A stretch of 64,000 nucleotides of DNA from Rhizobium sp. SSA_523 (GCF_030435705.1 NZ_CP129382.1:3404501-3468500), one strand, 5' to 3'; numbered from the stretch's first letter, positions 36,470 to 46,425 are shown. Translations and numbers: made by a program. The notes: generated from the sequence alone by a model not told the origin.

Positions 36470-37368
36470 CAGAAATAGCCCTCCTTCTTCTTGCGCTCCA
36501 TCGAGCCGGTCTCGTCGCTGTCGATCAGCCGCCCCTGGCGTTCGGAGGTCCTGGCACCCAAGACCTCGCGCACCACCGCGTCGAGGTCTGCCGCGTCGGA
36601 GATGATCGCGCCGGTCAGCGGGTAGCAGCCAAGGGTGCGGAAGCGCACCGTCTTCATTTCGATGGTCTCGCCCGGTCGGAGGCGCAGGCGGTCGTCATCA
36701 ACCATGATCAACGTGCCGTCACGGCTGACAACGGGCCGCGGCGCGGCGAAATAGAGCGGCACGATCGGAATGGATTCCTGCTGGATATATTGCCAGATAT
36801 CGGCCTCGGTCCAGTTCGAAATGGGGAAGACGCGGATCGATTCGCCGGCGGTGATGCGGGTATTGTAGGTCTTCCACATTTCCGGACGCTGGCTCTTCGG
36901 ATCCCAGGCCTGCTGCGCATTGCGGAAGGAGAAGATCCTCTCCTTCGCCCGCGACTTCTCCTCGTCACGCCTTGCACCGCCAAAGGCCGCATCGAAGCCG
37001 TAGGCGTCGAGCGCCTGGCGCAGACCCATGGTCTTCCAGATATGCGTGTGCATGCTGGAGCCGTGGTCGAAGGGGTTGATGTTCCGGGCGAGGCCTTCGG
37101 GATTCTGATGCACGAGGAGGTCCAAGCCATGCCTCTTCGCCATGGCGTCGCGGAAGCGAATCATCTCCTGGAACTTCCACGTCGTATCCACGTGCAGGAA
37201 GGGAAACGGAGGCTTGCGGGGAAAGAAGGCCTTCAGCGCGAGATGCATCATGACCGAGGAGTCCTTGCCCACGGAATACAGCATGACGGGCTTCGAAAAA
37301 CTGGCCGCGACTTCCCGGAAGATGTGGATTGCCTCGGATTCCAGCCGCTGAAGATGGGAAAGAGCCAT
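36469..37368 (-). CDS. cysD: Sulfate adenylyltransferase small subunit CysD
   Basis: A 299-aa PP-loop ATP pyrophosphatase subunit. The motif [18 protein letters not shown] (about 32-49) is the PP-loop, followed by [40 protein letters not shown] and [20 protein letters not shown] are typical of CysD/NodP. It pairs with CysNC encoded immediately downstream. Divergent from flagellin flaB across 277 bp. It resembles both CysD and NodP, which cannot be separated by eye. Confidence 0.95.
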   Translation of the reverse strand: MALSHLQRLESEAIHIFREVAASFSKPVMLYSVGKDSSVMMHLALKAFFPRKPPFPFLHVDTTWKFQEMIRFRDAMAKRHGLDLLVHQNPEGLARNINPFDHGSSMHTHIWKTMGLRQALDAYGFDAAFGGARRDEEKSRAKERIFSFRNAQQAWDPKSQRPEMWKTYNTRITAGESIRVFPISNWTEADIWQYIQQESIPIVPLYFAAPRPVVSRDGTLIMVDDDRLRLRPGETIEMKTVRFRTLGCYPLTGAIISDAADLDAVVREVLGARTSERQGRLIDSDETGSMERKKKEGYF

Positions 37369-37645
37369 GATTTGCGTGCGTTCCGTTTCGGTCGCCGTCT
37401 GCCTAGCTGATTCCTGCTTAGGTGTTAACTGCTGAGTGAGATGTTACTAATTCAAAAGAAGCTTAAGCAATTAAACAAATCGGGCCGGCCGTTTACGGCT
37501 CATTAACCAAGCTGCGATTAACTGTGACCACTCAAGCGGTGCGCTCTTGACACACGGGATGTCGAGACAAGCATGAAGCGCAGCACCCTTTGCCGGAACG
37601 GAACCGGAATGTCCCTGACATTCAACCTGCACAAGGGGCAGTAAA

Positions 37646-38587
37646 ATGACGAGCATCTTGACCAACACCGCTGCAATCGCAGCCCTTTCCACACTGCGCT
37701 CCATCAACAGCGACATGGAGACGACGCAGAGCCGGATTTCCTCGGGTTACCGGGTTGAAACCGCCGCCGACAACGCCGCCTACTGGTCGATCGCAACGAC
37801 CATGCGCTCCGACAACAAGGCACTCGGCACCGTTCAGGACGCTCTCGGCCTTGGCGCGGCAACCACCGATGTGGCCTATACCGCTCTGAACTCCTCCATC
37901 AAGGTTCTCGACGAGATCAAGGCCAAGATCACCGCCGCGTCTCAGCCGGGCGTTGACAAGGCCAAGGTCCAGAAGGAAATCACGCAGCTGCAGAACCAGC
38001 TGACCTCGATTGCCAAGTCGGCCTCCTTCTCCGGCGAAAACTGGGTCTACCACACGGCGTCTGCAGGTGCCGGCACGCAGGCCATTGTCGGTTCCTTCAA
38101 CCGCGACGCCCAGGGCAATGTCTCGCTCACCACGCTCGAATACGACACGACCAATTCTTCGCTGATCCAGACCGACACGGCTGGCGCCAACGTCACCAAC
38201 GGCAATGGCCTCTTGTCGAACAACATGAAGTTCAGCACTGCGACGGGCGGTACTGTCGCCCTCAACTACTCGGTCCTGACGCTCGACATCAAGAACATGA
38301 CCACCGGCGACCTGTCGAACGCGCTTTCCGGCGTCGAAAAGGTCATCCAGGACATGACCAACGCTGCCGCCGATGTGGGCTCGATCAAGAGCCGTATCGA
38401 CATGCAGAAGGATTTCGTGTCCGACCTGATGGACTCGATCGACAAGGGCGTCGGCAAGCTGGTCGATGCGGACATGAACGAAGAATCGACCCGCCTGAAG
38501 GCCCTGCAGACGCAGCAGCAGCTGGGCATCCAGGCTCTGTCGATTGCCAACAGCAGCTCGCAGAACGTTCTCAAGCTCTTCCAGTAA
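37646..38587 (+). CDS. flaB: Flagellin B (close paralogue of FlaA)
   Basis: A 313-aa flagellin, the same length as flaA. N-terminus MTSILTNTAAIAALSTLRSI, then TQSRISSGYRVETAADNAAY; C-terminus LGIQALSIANSSSQNVLKLF. Long DNA stretches are identical to flaA (for example around 37940-38070), indicating recent duplication or gene conversion across about 20 kb. The surface region differs most. GGGGCAG precedes the ATG. An intrinsic terminator follows at 38613. Confidence 0.95.
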   Translation: MTSILTNTAAIAALSTLRSINSDMETTQSRISSGYRVETAADNAAYWSIATTMRSDNKALGTVQDALGLGAATTDVAYTALNSSIKVLDEIKAKITAASQPGVDKAKVQKEITQLQNQLTSIAKSASFSGENWVYHTASAGAGTQAIVGSFNRDAQGNVSLTTLEYDTTNSSLIQTDTAGANVTNGNGLLSNNMKFSTATGGTVALNYSVLTLDIKNMTTGDLSNALSGVEKVIQDMTNAAADVGSIKSRIDMQKDFVSDLMDSIDKGVGKLVDADMNEESTRLKALQTQQQLGIQALSIANSSSQNVLKLFQ

Positions 38588-38612
38588 ACGTCTGCCAGAC
38601 ATCGCCATTCGG

Positions 38613-38646
38613 AAAGGCCGCGCGGTTGCGCGGCCTTTTTATTTTT
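38613..38646 (+). terminator. Intrinsic terminator of flaB
   Basis: Perfect 11-bp stem AAAGGCCGCGC (38613-38623) and GCGCGGCCTTT (38628-38638), GGTT loop, followed by TTATTTTTTC. It lies 25 nt after the flaB stop. Confidence 0.92.
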
Positions 38647-38870
38647 TCGCAATCGTGCATAGACACCAGCTTCGCGCAGGATAATGGCTCTTTAATCGGC
38701 ATCGAGACGCAGTGCATGCGTCGTCGGCGAAAGCCCGGCGGCATGGCACATGCTTGCTTGAGAACGCCGGGCAGATGCCGGGGCAATGCCCCCCGCCTGC
38801 CAGCATGATGCTATCCTGCGTTGCCGGTTGCGCTCCGGAATGTCCCGCAAACACCAGGGGCAGTACCTCG

Positions 38871-39842
38871 ATGACCAGTATCATTACCAACACCGGAGCG
38901 CTCGCCGCGCTGCAAACGCTTCGTTCCGTCAACCAGAACATGGAGCAGGTCCAAAACCGCATTTCCTCGGGACTTCGGGTCGAAACGGCCGCCGACAATG
39001 CTGCCTACTGGTCGATCGCGACGACAATGCGGTCCGACAACCAGGCGCTGAGCACGGTTCAGGACGCGCTCGGCCTCGGTGCTGCCACGACCGACACCGC
39101 CTATACCGGCCTGCAATCCGCAATCAAGGTGGTTGACAGCATCAAGTCCAAGCTGGTCGCCGCCTCGCAGCCCGGCGTCGACAAAACCAAGATCGACAAG
39201 GAAGTGTCCGAGCTGAAGAAACAGCTCGCCTCGATTGCCGAATCGGCCTCCTTCTCCGGCGAGAACTGGCTCTACAACACCAACAGTGCCACCGCCGGCA
39301 CGAAGAACATCGTCGCCTCCTTCAACCGCTCGGCCGACGGCGCGATCTCGCTGACGACGCTGAATTACGACGCGTCGGGCTCGATCATGATCGACACCCA
39401 CAGCGCCGGACGCGGCATCCTGACCCGCGACTGGTCCGTCAGTCAGACGAACGGTTCCGGCATCACGACCACCGCCCATTACTATCTCATCCCCAATGGC
39501 ACCGCAGGCAGCAGCGCAACCGGCGCCGAGATCAAGATCGATGCCAATACGACGGCCAAGGATCTCTCGGGCATGCTCCTGGCTGTGGAAGCCATGCTGC
39601 AGCAGCTGACCGATTCGGCGTCGACGCTCGGTGCGATCACCACCCGCATCGACATGCAGGAGCAGTTCGTATCGACGTTGATGGACGCGATCGACAAGGG
39701 CGTCGGCCGTCTCGTCGATGCCGACATGAACGAGGAATCGACGCGGTTGAAGGCGCTGCAGACACAGCAGCAGCTGGCGATCCAGTCACTCTCGATCGCC
39801 AATACCAACGCGCAGAACATCCTGCAGCTGTTCCAGCAGTAA
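38871..39842 (+). CDS. Third flagellin, divergent paralogue
   Basis: A 323-aa flagellin from ATG 38871 (CAGGGGCAG upstream); the frame is open farther upstream but that part lacks flagellin character. N-terminus MTSIITNTGALAALQTLRSV with VQNRISSGLRVETAADNAAY; C-terminus LAIQSLSIANTNAQNILQLF. It is about ten residues longer than FlaA/FlaB in the variable middle (RDWSVSQTNGSGITTTAHYY), rich in Ser, Thr and Gly. Corresponds to the FlaC/FlaD class of rhizobial secondary flagellins; which of these cannot be decided here. Confidence 0.93.
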   Translation: MTSIITNTGALAALQTLRSVNQNMEQVQNRISSGLRVETAADNAAYWSIATTMRSDNQALSTVQDALGLGAATTDTAYTGLQSAIKVVDSIKSKLVAASQPGVDKTKIDKEVSELKKQLASIAESASFSGENWLYNTNSATAGTKNIVASFNRSADGAISLTTLNYDASGSIMIDTHSAGRGILTRDWSVSQTNGSGITTTAHYYLIPNGTAGSSATGAEIKIDANTTAKDLSGMLLAVEAMLQQLTDSASTLGAITTRIDMQEQFVSTLMDAIDKGVGRLVDADMNEESTRLKALQTQQQLAIQSLSIANTNAQNILQLFQQ

Positions 39843-39861
39843 GGCTCGCTCTGCATTGAGG

Positions 39862-39900
39862 CGTCCGGACCACGCGCTGCCCCGTCGCGGTCCGGACGCT
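39862..39900 (+). terminator. Inverted repeat after the third flagellin
   Basis: Perfect 11-bp arms GCGTCCGGACC (39862-39872) and GGTCCGGACGC (39890-39900) with a 17-nt GC-rich loop, starting 20 nt after the flagellin stop. No T tract follows, so it may be a weak terminator or an mRNA-end stabiliser. The rest of the 316-bp gap to 40158 shows no gene and must contain the promoter of the motB operon. Confidence 0.55.
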
Positions 39901-40158
39901 TCACCTTCGCACAAGTTTGGCTGCCTAAGGTTCCGATCTCTTCACGCTTTTTCGTTAAGTATGAGATGCGTGCTTCCCGGCTTTCCTCAGGACTGTGTAG
40001 ATGACCGTTCCAAACTCCGATTGTCGATTGGCCAAGCAAGGCCGGTGCGTTTTCCGGCAGGCCGCCGGAGTGCGGGGAAGGGACCCGGTTCGCCCGTCCG
40101 GAGCCATCTTCGGAACGATCGCCATGGCGCAGGCCGCATCAGGACGAGGAGCTTTTCA

Positions 40159-40797
40159 ATGACACCACCGCTGTCGAGGTTCCTCAAGGATTTCTCCGCG
40201 CCGCCGCCTCTGCCGCCCGTCGTGACGGCAATCAGCGAGGATTTCGGTGCAGGCTTTGCCTTCGAGGACGTGCATCACGAGCCGCCCGTCGACCTGGAGG
40301 CGGAAAAGGCCCGGGCCTATGCGGAAGGCGAGGCGGCTGCCGAAGCCAGGCTAAAGGCACAATACGATGCCGAGCGCGCGCTAAGCGAGGCGGAGAATGC
40401 CAAGGCGGAAAGCCTGTTGCGGGCGCGTCTGGAAGGCGAGGCGGTGACGCGGCTGGAGACCAGGCTGCGCGAGAGCGTCGATCAGGTGGCCGATCAGGTC
40501 TGCGCTGAGCTTGCGCCGCTGCTCGCACCGGTTCTCGAGGAGGCGCTTGCCAAGCGGGCCGTCAAGCAGCTTGCTGCGGCGGTGAAGCAGGCCCTGATGG
40601 CGGAAAAGGCGGCGCAGATCACCGTGCGCGGACCGCAATCACTGTTCAAGCAATTGCAGGACGCCATGGGCGAGGATGCCGGCGACCTGCGCCACATCGA
40701 ATCGGCCGATCTGGATCTCTCGGTGGATATCAATGAAGCCGTTCTCGTGACACGCCTGTCCGCCTGGGCCGGCAGTGTGAAGAAGGTGCTCGGATGA
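40159..40797 (+). CDS. FliH-like protein upstream of motB (putative export-ATPase regulator)
   Basis: A 212-aa protein, ATG 40159 with GAGGAG upstream. It has a Pro-rich N-terminal tail ([10 protein letters not shown]), a long Ala/Glu coiled-coil region ([20 protein letters not shown] onward to about 105), and a C-terminal alpha/beta part ([20 protein letters not shown], then [20 protein letters not shown]). This is the layout of FliH/SctL, the dimeric regulator of the export ATPase. No other FliH candidate was seen in the window. The stop overlaps motB by four nt. The family call is inference; sequence similarity to classical FliH is weak by eye. Confidence 0.6.
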   Translation: MTPPLSRFLKDFSAPPPLPPVVTAISEDFGAGFAFEDVHHEPPVDLEAEKARAYAEGEAAAEARLKAQYDAERALSEAENAKAESLLRARLEGEAVTRLETRLRESVDQVADQVCAELAPLLAPVLEEALAKRAVKQLAAAVKQALMAEKAAQITVRGPQSLFKQLQDAMGEDAGDLRHIESADLDLSVDINEAVLVTRLSAWAGSVKKVLG

Positions 40798-42119
40798 GCG
40801 AACAGAACCATCATCACGGCAAGAACGAGATCATCATCGTCAAGAAGCATGGCGGCGGCCATGACGGCGCCCATGGCGGCGCGTGGAAGATCGCCTATGC
40901 CGACTTCATGACCGCCATGATGGCCTTCTTCCTCGTGATGTGGCTTGTCAACGCGGCCAATGAGGAGACGAAGGCCTCGGTCGCAAGCTATTTCAACCCG
41001 ATCAAGCTGTCGGACGATACGCCGGCCAAGAAGGGCCTTGAAAAGCCTACCAGTTCGGCCGAAGGCGAACAGACCAAGGAAAGGTCGCGCGTCGAGGCGG
41101 ATGCCGACAAAGTGGGTGCGGCTGCCGCAACCGGCGAAGACCAGACATCCAGTTCCGGCGAGGAATCCAATTACTCAGAAGCCGATTTCTTCCAGAATCC
41201 CTATTCGGTGCTGGCGGAGATCGCCCAGGAGGTCGGTCAGCAGGCCAATGTGAGCGCCAAGGGTGAGGGAGGTGCCAATAATTCGGGACCGGCAACCGGC
41301 GCTGACGGCGGCGAAGCCTATCGCGATCCTTTCGATCCCGACTTCTGGACCAAGCAGATAGAGGTGACGCGGGCGGACGGCCAGAACCAGGCGCCGGCCG
41401 AATCGCGCCCTGTCAACGCGGCCGACGAGGCGCCGACCGAGATGTTGCCGCCCGTACCCCCGGTTGCCGGAACAGCGCCGTCGACAGTGCAGGATACCAC
41501 GCAGGCAAAGGCTTCTCCCGAGGACAAGCCGGTAGAGATGGCCGTCGCGGTGCCGCAGCCGCGGCCCGAGCCAACGCAGCTCCAGAAGGCGGCAGACAAG
41601 CCTGAAGGCGCCTCTGCAGCAAGCGCCCAGAGCGCTGAGAGCGCCGAGAGCGCTGAGACGCAGGCAAATGCGCTGAAGCAGGAAATCGAGGCGCAGATCG
41701 GCGGCGTGGCGGGCAAATTGCCGGAAGGGCTGATCGTCAAGCCGGCCGAAGGCGGGGTGCTGATCACCATTTCCGACCAGCTTCAGACACCCATGTTCGA
41801 TGTGGGATCCGCCGTTCCGCGCAGGGAACTCGTGCTTGCCATGGAAAAGATCGGCCAGATCCTGCAGCAGCGGCGCGGCGACGTGGTGATCCGCGGCCAT
41901 ACCGATGCGCGACCCTTCAAGGATGCGACGAACGACAATTGGCGGCTCTCGGCCGCGCGCGCCCACAGCGCCTTCTTCATGCTCGTAAAGGGCGGATTGG
42001 CGGACGGCCGGGTCAAGCAGATTTCCGGCTTTGCCGATCGCCGCCCGCAGGTGCCGGATGATCCTATGGCGCCGCAGAACAGACGTATCGAGATCCTGCT
42101 CGAGGGCGGCGAGACTTGA
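40794..42119 (+). CDS. motB: Flagellar stator protein MotB
   Basis: Stator subunit of 441 aa that anchors to peptidoglycan and carries the proton-binding Asp. After a His/Gly-rich cytoplasmic head comes the single transmembrane helix with [20 protein letters not shown], with Asp37 the likely proton acceptor. A long low-complexity periplasmic linker, Ala/Glu/Pro rich, includes a short SAESAES repeat. The C-terminal OmpA-like domain (about 310-440) has [12 protein letters not shown] and the [18 protein letters not shown] motif. Coupled by ATGA overlap to motC. Confidence 0.95.
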   Translation: MSEQNHHHGKNEIIIVKKHGGGHDGAHGGAWKIAYADFMTAMMAFFLVMWLVNAANEETKASVASYFNPIKLSDDTPAKKGLEKPTSSAEGEQTKERSRVEADADKVGAAAATGEDQTSSSGEESNYSEADFFQNPYSVLAEIAQEVGQQANVSAKGEGGANNSGPATGADGGEAYRDPFDPDFWTKQIEVTRADGQNQAPAESRPVNAADEAPTEMLPPVPPVAGTAPSTVQDTTQAKASPEDKPVEMAVAVPQPRPEPTQLQKAADKPEGASAASAQSAESAESAETQANALKQEIEAQIGGVAGKLPEGLIVKPAEGGVLITISDQLQTPMFDVGSAVPRRELVLAMEKIGQILQQRRGDVVIRGHTDARPFKDATNDNWRLSAARAHSAFFMLVKGGLADGRVKQISGFADRRPQVPDDPMAPQNRRIEILLEGGET

Positions 42120-43423
42120 TGAGATTGGCGATCAGGCACACTCTTCTTCTGGCGACCGCTGCGGCATTTCTTGCGCCGCTCGGCGGGCAGGTCCGTGCGC
42201 AGGAGCCAAGCGAGACGCTGGAGCCCTATCAGATGATGCGCTCCCTGCAATATGTGCAGGATACCGTCGTGATGGGCGATCATTCTGCGGCGGAAATGCA
42301 GCGCTTCATGCTGACATCGCTGGACAGGCGATTGCGCACGGCCAATCCCAAGGTCTTCGAAGATCCCCGCAATGTCGACGCGGCGCTGATCTATGCCATG
42401 AGCGGCGGCAATCCGGCGACGCTGGAATATCTGGTGACGCGGGATGTCAGCGGCTATTTCGACAATCGTGTATCGGATGTCCTGCGCAAATATCTTGCCG
42501 GGCGTGGTCTGCTGGCGGCCAAGACGCTGGTGGAGATGGTGCCCGAATATCAGGACAAGCGCATCGGTCCCTATCTGGCGCTTGTGGCCGGCAATGTGAT
42601 GGTCGCCAAGGAGCCGAAGGAGGCGCTGAGGCTTTATGCGCTAGCCCGGCTGACGCTGCCCGGCACCATTGTCGAAGAGGCTGCCCTGCGCCGTTCGGTC
42701 GCCATTGCGGTGGAGGCCGGCATGGCGAAAGAGGGTCTGGCCTATGCCCGGCAATATGCCCGCCGCTTCATCCATTCGCCCTATGCGAGCCAGTTCGCAG
42801 ACCTCTTCGTCCGCCTCGCCGTCGAGCATTACGGCGCCGTGACGGCTGATGATGTGGATGGCGCCCTGGAGGTGATGAGCGATGACCGGGCACAGGAAAT
42901 CTACCTGCGCATCGCCCGCCAGGCGACCATCCAGGGCAAGACCGAGCTTGCCGCACTTGCCGCCCGGCGCGCCAAGGAGAGAGGCGAAAATGCGCCTGCT
43001 CTCGCCCGCCAGGCCGCCCGGCTGTTTGCCGATGTCGCCGATCTCTCCTCCGGCAAGGTCAATCAGGCGGCGCAGGCCATCGACGCGGTCGAGGAAAGCC
43101 AGCTCAGCCCCGGCGACAGGGCGCTGCGTGCTGCGGCCCGGCGCGTGGCCGAACAGGTGCTGCGCGCTCCGACGCAAGACGGCGTTGAGAAAGACAGTCT
43201 CAGGCAAGACAGTCTCAGGCAAGACAGTCTCAGGCAAGACAGGCCGAGCACTATTCCAAATCAGATCAGTGCCGAACAGACATCGGCCTTGCCCGGACAG
43301 GATGTCCCCGGCGCGCATGGTGCGGCAGGTTCACCTGCCATCGATCCCACCATCCAGACGATACTGGAGAAGGGTCGCTCAAGCCTGAGCGCAATCGATG
43401 AATTGCTCAACAAGGACAAGTGA
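42116..43423 (+). CDS. motC: MotC, rhizobial periplasmic motor-speed protein
   Basis: A 435-aa secreted protein specific to alphaproteobacterial motors. Signal peptide about 1-32 ([20 protein letters not shown]). The mature part is helical, with [20 protein letters not shown] and repeated Ala-rich helices. MotC works in the periplasm with MotB and needs the chaperone MotE (6803). Near the C-terminus a five-residue unit DSLRQ is tandemly repeated (see 43193). Assigned by position between motB and fliK and by the signal peptide and length. Confidence 0.9.
   Translation: MMRLAIRHTLLLATAAAFLAPLGGQVRAQEPSETLEPYQMMRSLQYVQDTVVMGDHSAAEMQRFMLTSLDRRLRTANPKVFEDPRNVDAALIYAMSGGNPATLEYLVTRDVSGYFDNRVSDVLRKYLAGRGLLAAKTLVEMVPEYQDKRIGPYLALVAGNVMVAKEPKEALRLYALARLTLPGTIVEEAALRRSVAIAVEAGMAKEGLAYARQYARRFIHSPYASQFADLFVRLAVEHYGAVTADDVDGALEVMSDDRAQEIYLRIARQATIQGKTELAALAARRAKERGENAPALARQAARLFADVADLSSGKVNQAAQAIDAVEESQLSPGDRALRAAARRVAEQVLRAPTQDGVEKDSLRQDSLRQDSLRQDRPSTIPNQISAEQTSALPGQDVPGAHGAAGSPAIDPTIQTILEKGRSSLSAIDELLNKDK
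43193..43242 (+). repeat. 15-bp tandem repeat inside motC
   Basis: Three exact copies of GACAGTCTCAGGCAA (43193-43237) plus a partial fourth, coding DSLRQ repeats. The period is a multiple of three, so copy-number change keeps the frame. Confidence 0.92.
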
Positions 43424-43425
43424 CA

Positions 43426-44967
43426 ATGATCACACCGGACACGACGGCGGCTGCCTACAGCCAGGGAAATCGCATGCCTTCCAGCCGCTCCGGGTCCGGC
43501 AGCGGCGAATTCGACGATGCCTTGTCCTCGGTCGAAGGGGACCGCAACGCGCCGCGTGACGGCCATGCCCGGAAAGCCGACAAGCACAAGGCGGAGGATG
43601 AGGTCGGCAGCGGCGAGGCCGGCCAGAGCGGCCAGAGCGGCAAATCGCGGCTGGACCTCAGCTATCTGCGTGCCGGCGCAACAGAGGCTGCGCAGGCAAA
43701 CCTGCCGGCCGGCAGCGGATCCGATGTCGCGGTGCTGAGCGAGGCCGAGCGCCTGCTGCTTGCCAGCGCAGATCCTTCAACCATTGCAAAAGACGGCAAG
43801 GCCCCCCAGCCGCGGCCGGCGAAAGGCCAGGCTGCGGAAAAGTCGGATGAGGCTGCCGCCGCCACTGATGGCAAGACCGCCGAGAGCGCCGTGCCGTCCG
43901 GATCGGCGACAATCGGCATGAACGCGCAGGCCGCCATGGCGGCAGCCATGGAAGGCGCCGCCGCCGCCACGCCGCAGATGCCGGCCAAGGATGAGGCGGG
44001 CACGAAGGCTGCGGCGCAGGATGCGGTGGCCACTCTGCTCACCGGTCTTGCCGCTGCGCAGGGCCTCGCGGGACAGGCAGGGCAAGCGGGGCAGGCCGGC
44101 ATGGACGGCCGGGCAAATAGCCGCGGCCAGGCCAGCACATCGCGCACCGATGCCGTTCAGAAGGCGGGACGCGAGGGCAAGGATGAGGCCATTGTCGATG
44201 GTCAGACGCTTTCCAAGGATGTCATTGACGGTCTCGTCGCGCGGGATGGTGTGGAGGCCGATCGTGAAAAGCGCAGCTTCCAGCTGACATCGGCGCAGGA
44301 CGGACGCCGGAGCATGAGCATGACCATCGGCACCGATTCCGAGGGCAAAGCGAGCTTCGAAACAGGCAAGAAGGCCGCTGCCGGCGCCGACACCATCACC
44401 GTGCTCGACAGTCGCCGCTTCCTCGGCTTCACGCAGTCCCTGAACGGTTCGGCGCTCGCCTCGGCCATGTCGTCCGATCCAGGCTGGCAATCGGCCATGC
44501 AGGCCGATTCGGAGCTGCGCAACACGGCCTCGCAGAATGCCACGAAGAACGTCGTCAATACGCTGAAGCTCCAGATGACACCGATCGATCTCGGAACGGT
44601 GACAGCCACGCTGCGGCTGGCCGGGGAGGCGCTGACGGTGCATCTGACCGTCGAAACCCGCGCTGCCCAAAAGCAGCTGTCGGATGACAGCAGCGGCATA
44701 CTGGGCGCTCTGCGGGCCCAGGGCTTCTCTGTCGATCAGGTGACGGTCAGCGTGGCGCCTGCCCAGCAAGGCGATCAGACGGCGACCGGTGACGGACAGC
44801 AGCGATCCATGGATCCCAATGCGCAACAGGGCCAGATGCAGCAGCAGGGCCAGGCCTCGTCCGGCCAATCAAGGACGTCAGGTGGAACGAATGAACATGA
44901 TGCGGCGGTTGATACTCGGTCTTCTTCCCCTGACGGCGGCCGTTCTTCTGGCGGCCTCTACCTCTGA
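43426..44967 (+). CDS. fliK: Flagellar hook-length control protein FliK (formerly MotD)
   Basis: A 513-aa protein from ATG 43426, which has AAGGA at a good distance; a GTG at 43420 overlapping the motC stop is possible. FliK is a secreted molecular ruler that switches export from hook to filament. The N-terminal two thirds are disordered and Ala/Gly/Gln rich, with GQAGQAGQAG. The C-terminal domain is the FliK type: LKLQMTPIDLGTVTATLRLA, GEALTVHLTVETRAAQKQLS and ILGALRAQGFSVDQVTV, followed by a Gln-rich tail. In rhizobia this gene was first named motD. Confidence 0.92.
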   Translation: MITPDTTAAAYSQGNRMPSSRSGSGSGEFDDALSSVEGDRNAPRDGHARKADKHKAEDEVGSGEAGQSGQSGKSRLDLSYLRAGATEAAQANLPAGSGSDVAVLSEAERLLLASADPSTIAKDGKAPQPRPAKGQAAEKSDEAAAATDGKTAESAVPSGSATIGMNAQAAMAAAMEGAAAATPQMPAKDEAGTKAAAQDAVATLLTGLAAAQGLAGQAGQAGQAGMDGRANSRGQASTSRTDAVQKAGREGKDEAIVDGQTLSKDVIDGLVARDGVEADREKRSFQLTSAQDGRRSMSMTIGTDSEGKASFETGKKAAAGADTITVLDSRRFLGFTQSLNGSALASAMSSDPGWQSAMQADSELRNTASQNATKNVVNTLKLQMTPIDLGTVTATLRLAGEALTVHLTVETRAAQKQLSDDSSGILGALRAQGFSVDQVTVSVAPAQQGDQTATGDGQQRSMDPNAQQGQMQQQGQASSGQSRTSGGTNEHDAAVDTRSSSPDGGRSSGGLYL

Positions 44968-45472
44968 CGCATCGACGGCCAGTTCCGGCGCCTGCGAACA
45001 AGAGATCCAGGCGGCGGCATCCAAATACGGCATACCGGAAGGCATTCTTTATTCGGTTGGGCTGACGGAGACCGGCCGCAAGGGGAGCCTTTATCCCTGG
45101 GCGCTGAACATCGAGGGGAAGGCCTATTTCCCCAAGGATCCGAACGAGGCGCTGCAGACCTTTGCCGAGGCGCGCGGAGCCGGGAAGAAGCTGATCGATG
45201 TCGGCTGCATGCAGATCAACCAGTATTTCCACGGGGAGAATTTCGTCTCCGTGGAGGACATGCTAAACCCACGGCGCAACGTGGAATATGCGGCGCGCTT
45301 TCTGCGCAACCTCCATGACAGGCATGAAACCTGGACCATGGCCGTCGCGCGATACCATGCCGGACCCAATAATGACCCGGCGCAGAAGCGCTATGTGTGC
45401 CGCGTCATCGCCAATCTTGTCGCCACCGGCTACGGAAACTGGACTCCGACCGCCAAGAGCTTTTGCGAGTAA
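44891..45472 (+). CDS. Secreted lytic transglycosylase (SLT family) of the flagellar cluster
   Basis: A 193-aa protein whose ATG (44891) lies inside the 3' end of fliK, a 77-bp overlap in a different frame. A farther upstream start would give an unlikely charged leader, whereas MNMMRRLILGLLPLTAAVLL is a good signal peptide. The mature part has the lysozyme-like SLT pattern: ASKYGIPEGILYSVGLTETG (catalytic Glu in TETG), DVGCMQINQYFHG, and VARYHAGPNN. It probably cuts peptidoglycan locally to let the rod or hook pass, since the FlgJ-like protein at 55638 lacks a hydrolase domain. Confidence 0.85.
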   Translation: MNMMRRLILGLLPLTAAVLLAASTSDASTASSGACEQEIQAAASKYGIPEGILYSVGLTETGRKGSLYPWALNIEGKAYFPKDPNEALQTFAEARGAGKKLIDVGCMQINQYFHGENFVSVEDMLNPRRNVEYAARFLRNLHDRHETWTMAVARYHAGPNNDPAQKRYVCRVIANLVATGYGNWTPTAKSFCE

Positions 45473-45753
45473 TGCAACCGAAAGTTGGTTGAATCCCGCG
45501 CCGATCTATGGGGTGCTGGGACCCAAGTGATTTGGCGAAAATGTGGCATGCCAAGCGCCGATTCCGACCTTGTTAACTTTTCCACCGGAGAGTTGTGTTT
45601 GATTTTCCGAAGACCCACTAGATATAGGGCAAATCGGAACCCAAGTCTTAATCAACTATTAAATTCCATGGTTAATTTTATAGAGTTGTCCCAGACTCCG
45701 TCGATTCGTACGCATAGTACATCGAGGCACCACACTGATTCGGAGGCGGACGA
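45473..45753 (+). promoter_or_regulatory. AT-rich upstream region of rem
   Basis: 281 bp without a gene. Positions about 45590-45700 are unusually A+T rich for the locus (for example TCTTAATCAACTATTAAATT), as expected for a regulated promoter upstream of the motility activator. GGAGG at 45742-45746 is the rem ribosome site. No specific operator could be named. Confidence 0.4.
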
Positions 45754-46425
45754 ATGATCGTAGTGGTTGATGAGCGTGAGCTTGTTAAAGAGGGTTACAC
45801 CTCACTATTTGGGCGTGAAGGTGTACCTTCCACAGGTTTTGATCCCAAGGAATTCGGAGAATGGGTCAATACGGCAGCGGATATGGATATCGCTGCCGTC
45901 GAAGCCTTTCTCATCGGGCAGAGCGAGCACGCGCTGGAATTGCCGCGTGCCATTCGCGACAGAACATCGGCACCGGTTATCGCGGTCAGCGATCAACCCT
46001 CGCTGGAAGCCACGCTGGCGCTGTTCGACAGCGGCGTGGACGATGTCGTGCGCAAGCCGGTTCATCCCAGGGAAATCCTGGCACGGGCCGCGGCCATTCG
46101 GCGGCGCGTCAAGGCGCTGACCAATTACACCGATATCGGCCCGATCCGGGTTTTCGATGACGGGCGTGATCCGGAAATCAACGGCGACATCTTCCCCTTG
46201 CCGCGCCGCGAGCGCCGCATCCTGGAATATTTGGTCGCCAATCGTGGCCGACGCGTTTCCAAGACGCAGATCTTCAACGCGATCTACGGCATCTTCGACG
46301 ACGAAGTGGAAGAAAACGTCGTGGAAAGCCACATCAGCAAGCTGCGCAAGAAGCTGCGCAAAAAGCTCGATTTCGATCCGATCGATTCGAAGCGCTTCCT
46401 CGGCTATTGTATCGACTGGAGTTGA
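45754..46425 (+). CDS. rem: Rem, OmpR-type activator of motility genes
   Basis: A 223-aa two-domain regulator. The N-terminal about 115 residues form a receiver-like domain ([39 protein letters not shown]) in which Lys and Ser/Thr positions are kept but the phospho-acceptor strand reads [10 protein letters not shown], with no Asp at the usual place. The C-terminal winged helix has [40 protein letters not shown] and [11 protein letters not shown]. In rhizobia Rem is the growth-phase activator of flagellar genes and lies exactly here, between fliK and flgE. Confidence 0.93.
   Translation: MIVVVDERELVKEGYTSLFGREGVPSTGFDPKEFGEWVNTAADMDIAAVEAFLIGQSEHALELPRAIRDRTSAPVIAVSDQPSLEATLALFDSGVDDVVRKPVHPREILARAAAIRRRVKALTNYTDIGPIRVFDDGRDPEINGDIFPLPRRERRILEYLVANRGRRVSKTQIFNAIYGIFDDEVEENVVESHISKLRKKLRKKLDFDPIDSKRFLGYCIDWS

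Noticed and set aside
17284..37579. Shared octamer CATGAAGC about 75-80 nt before both flaA and flaB
   Set aside because: A single 8-mer match in two leaders is not far from chance and no flanking similarity supports a common promoter.
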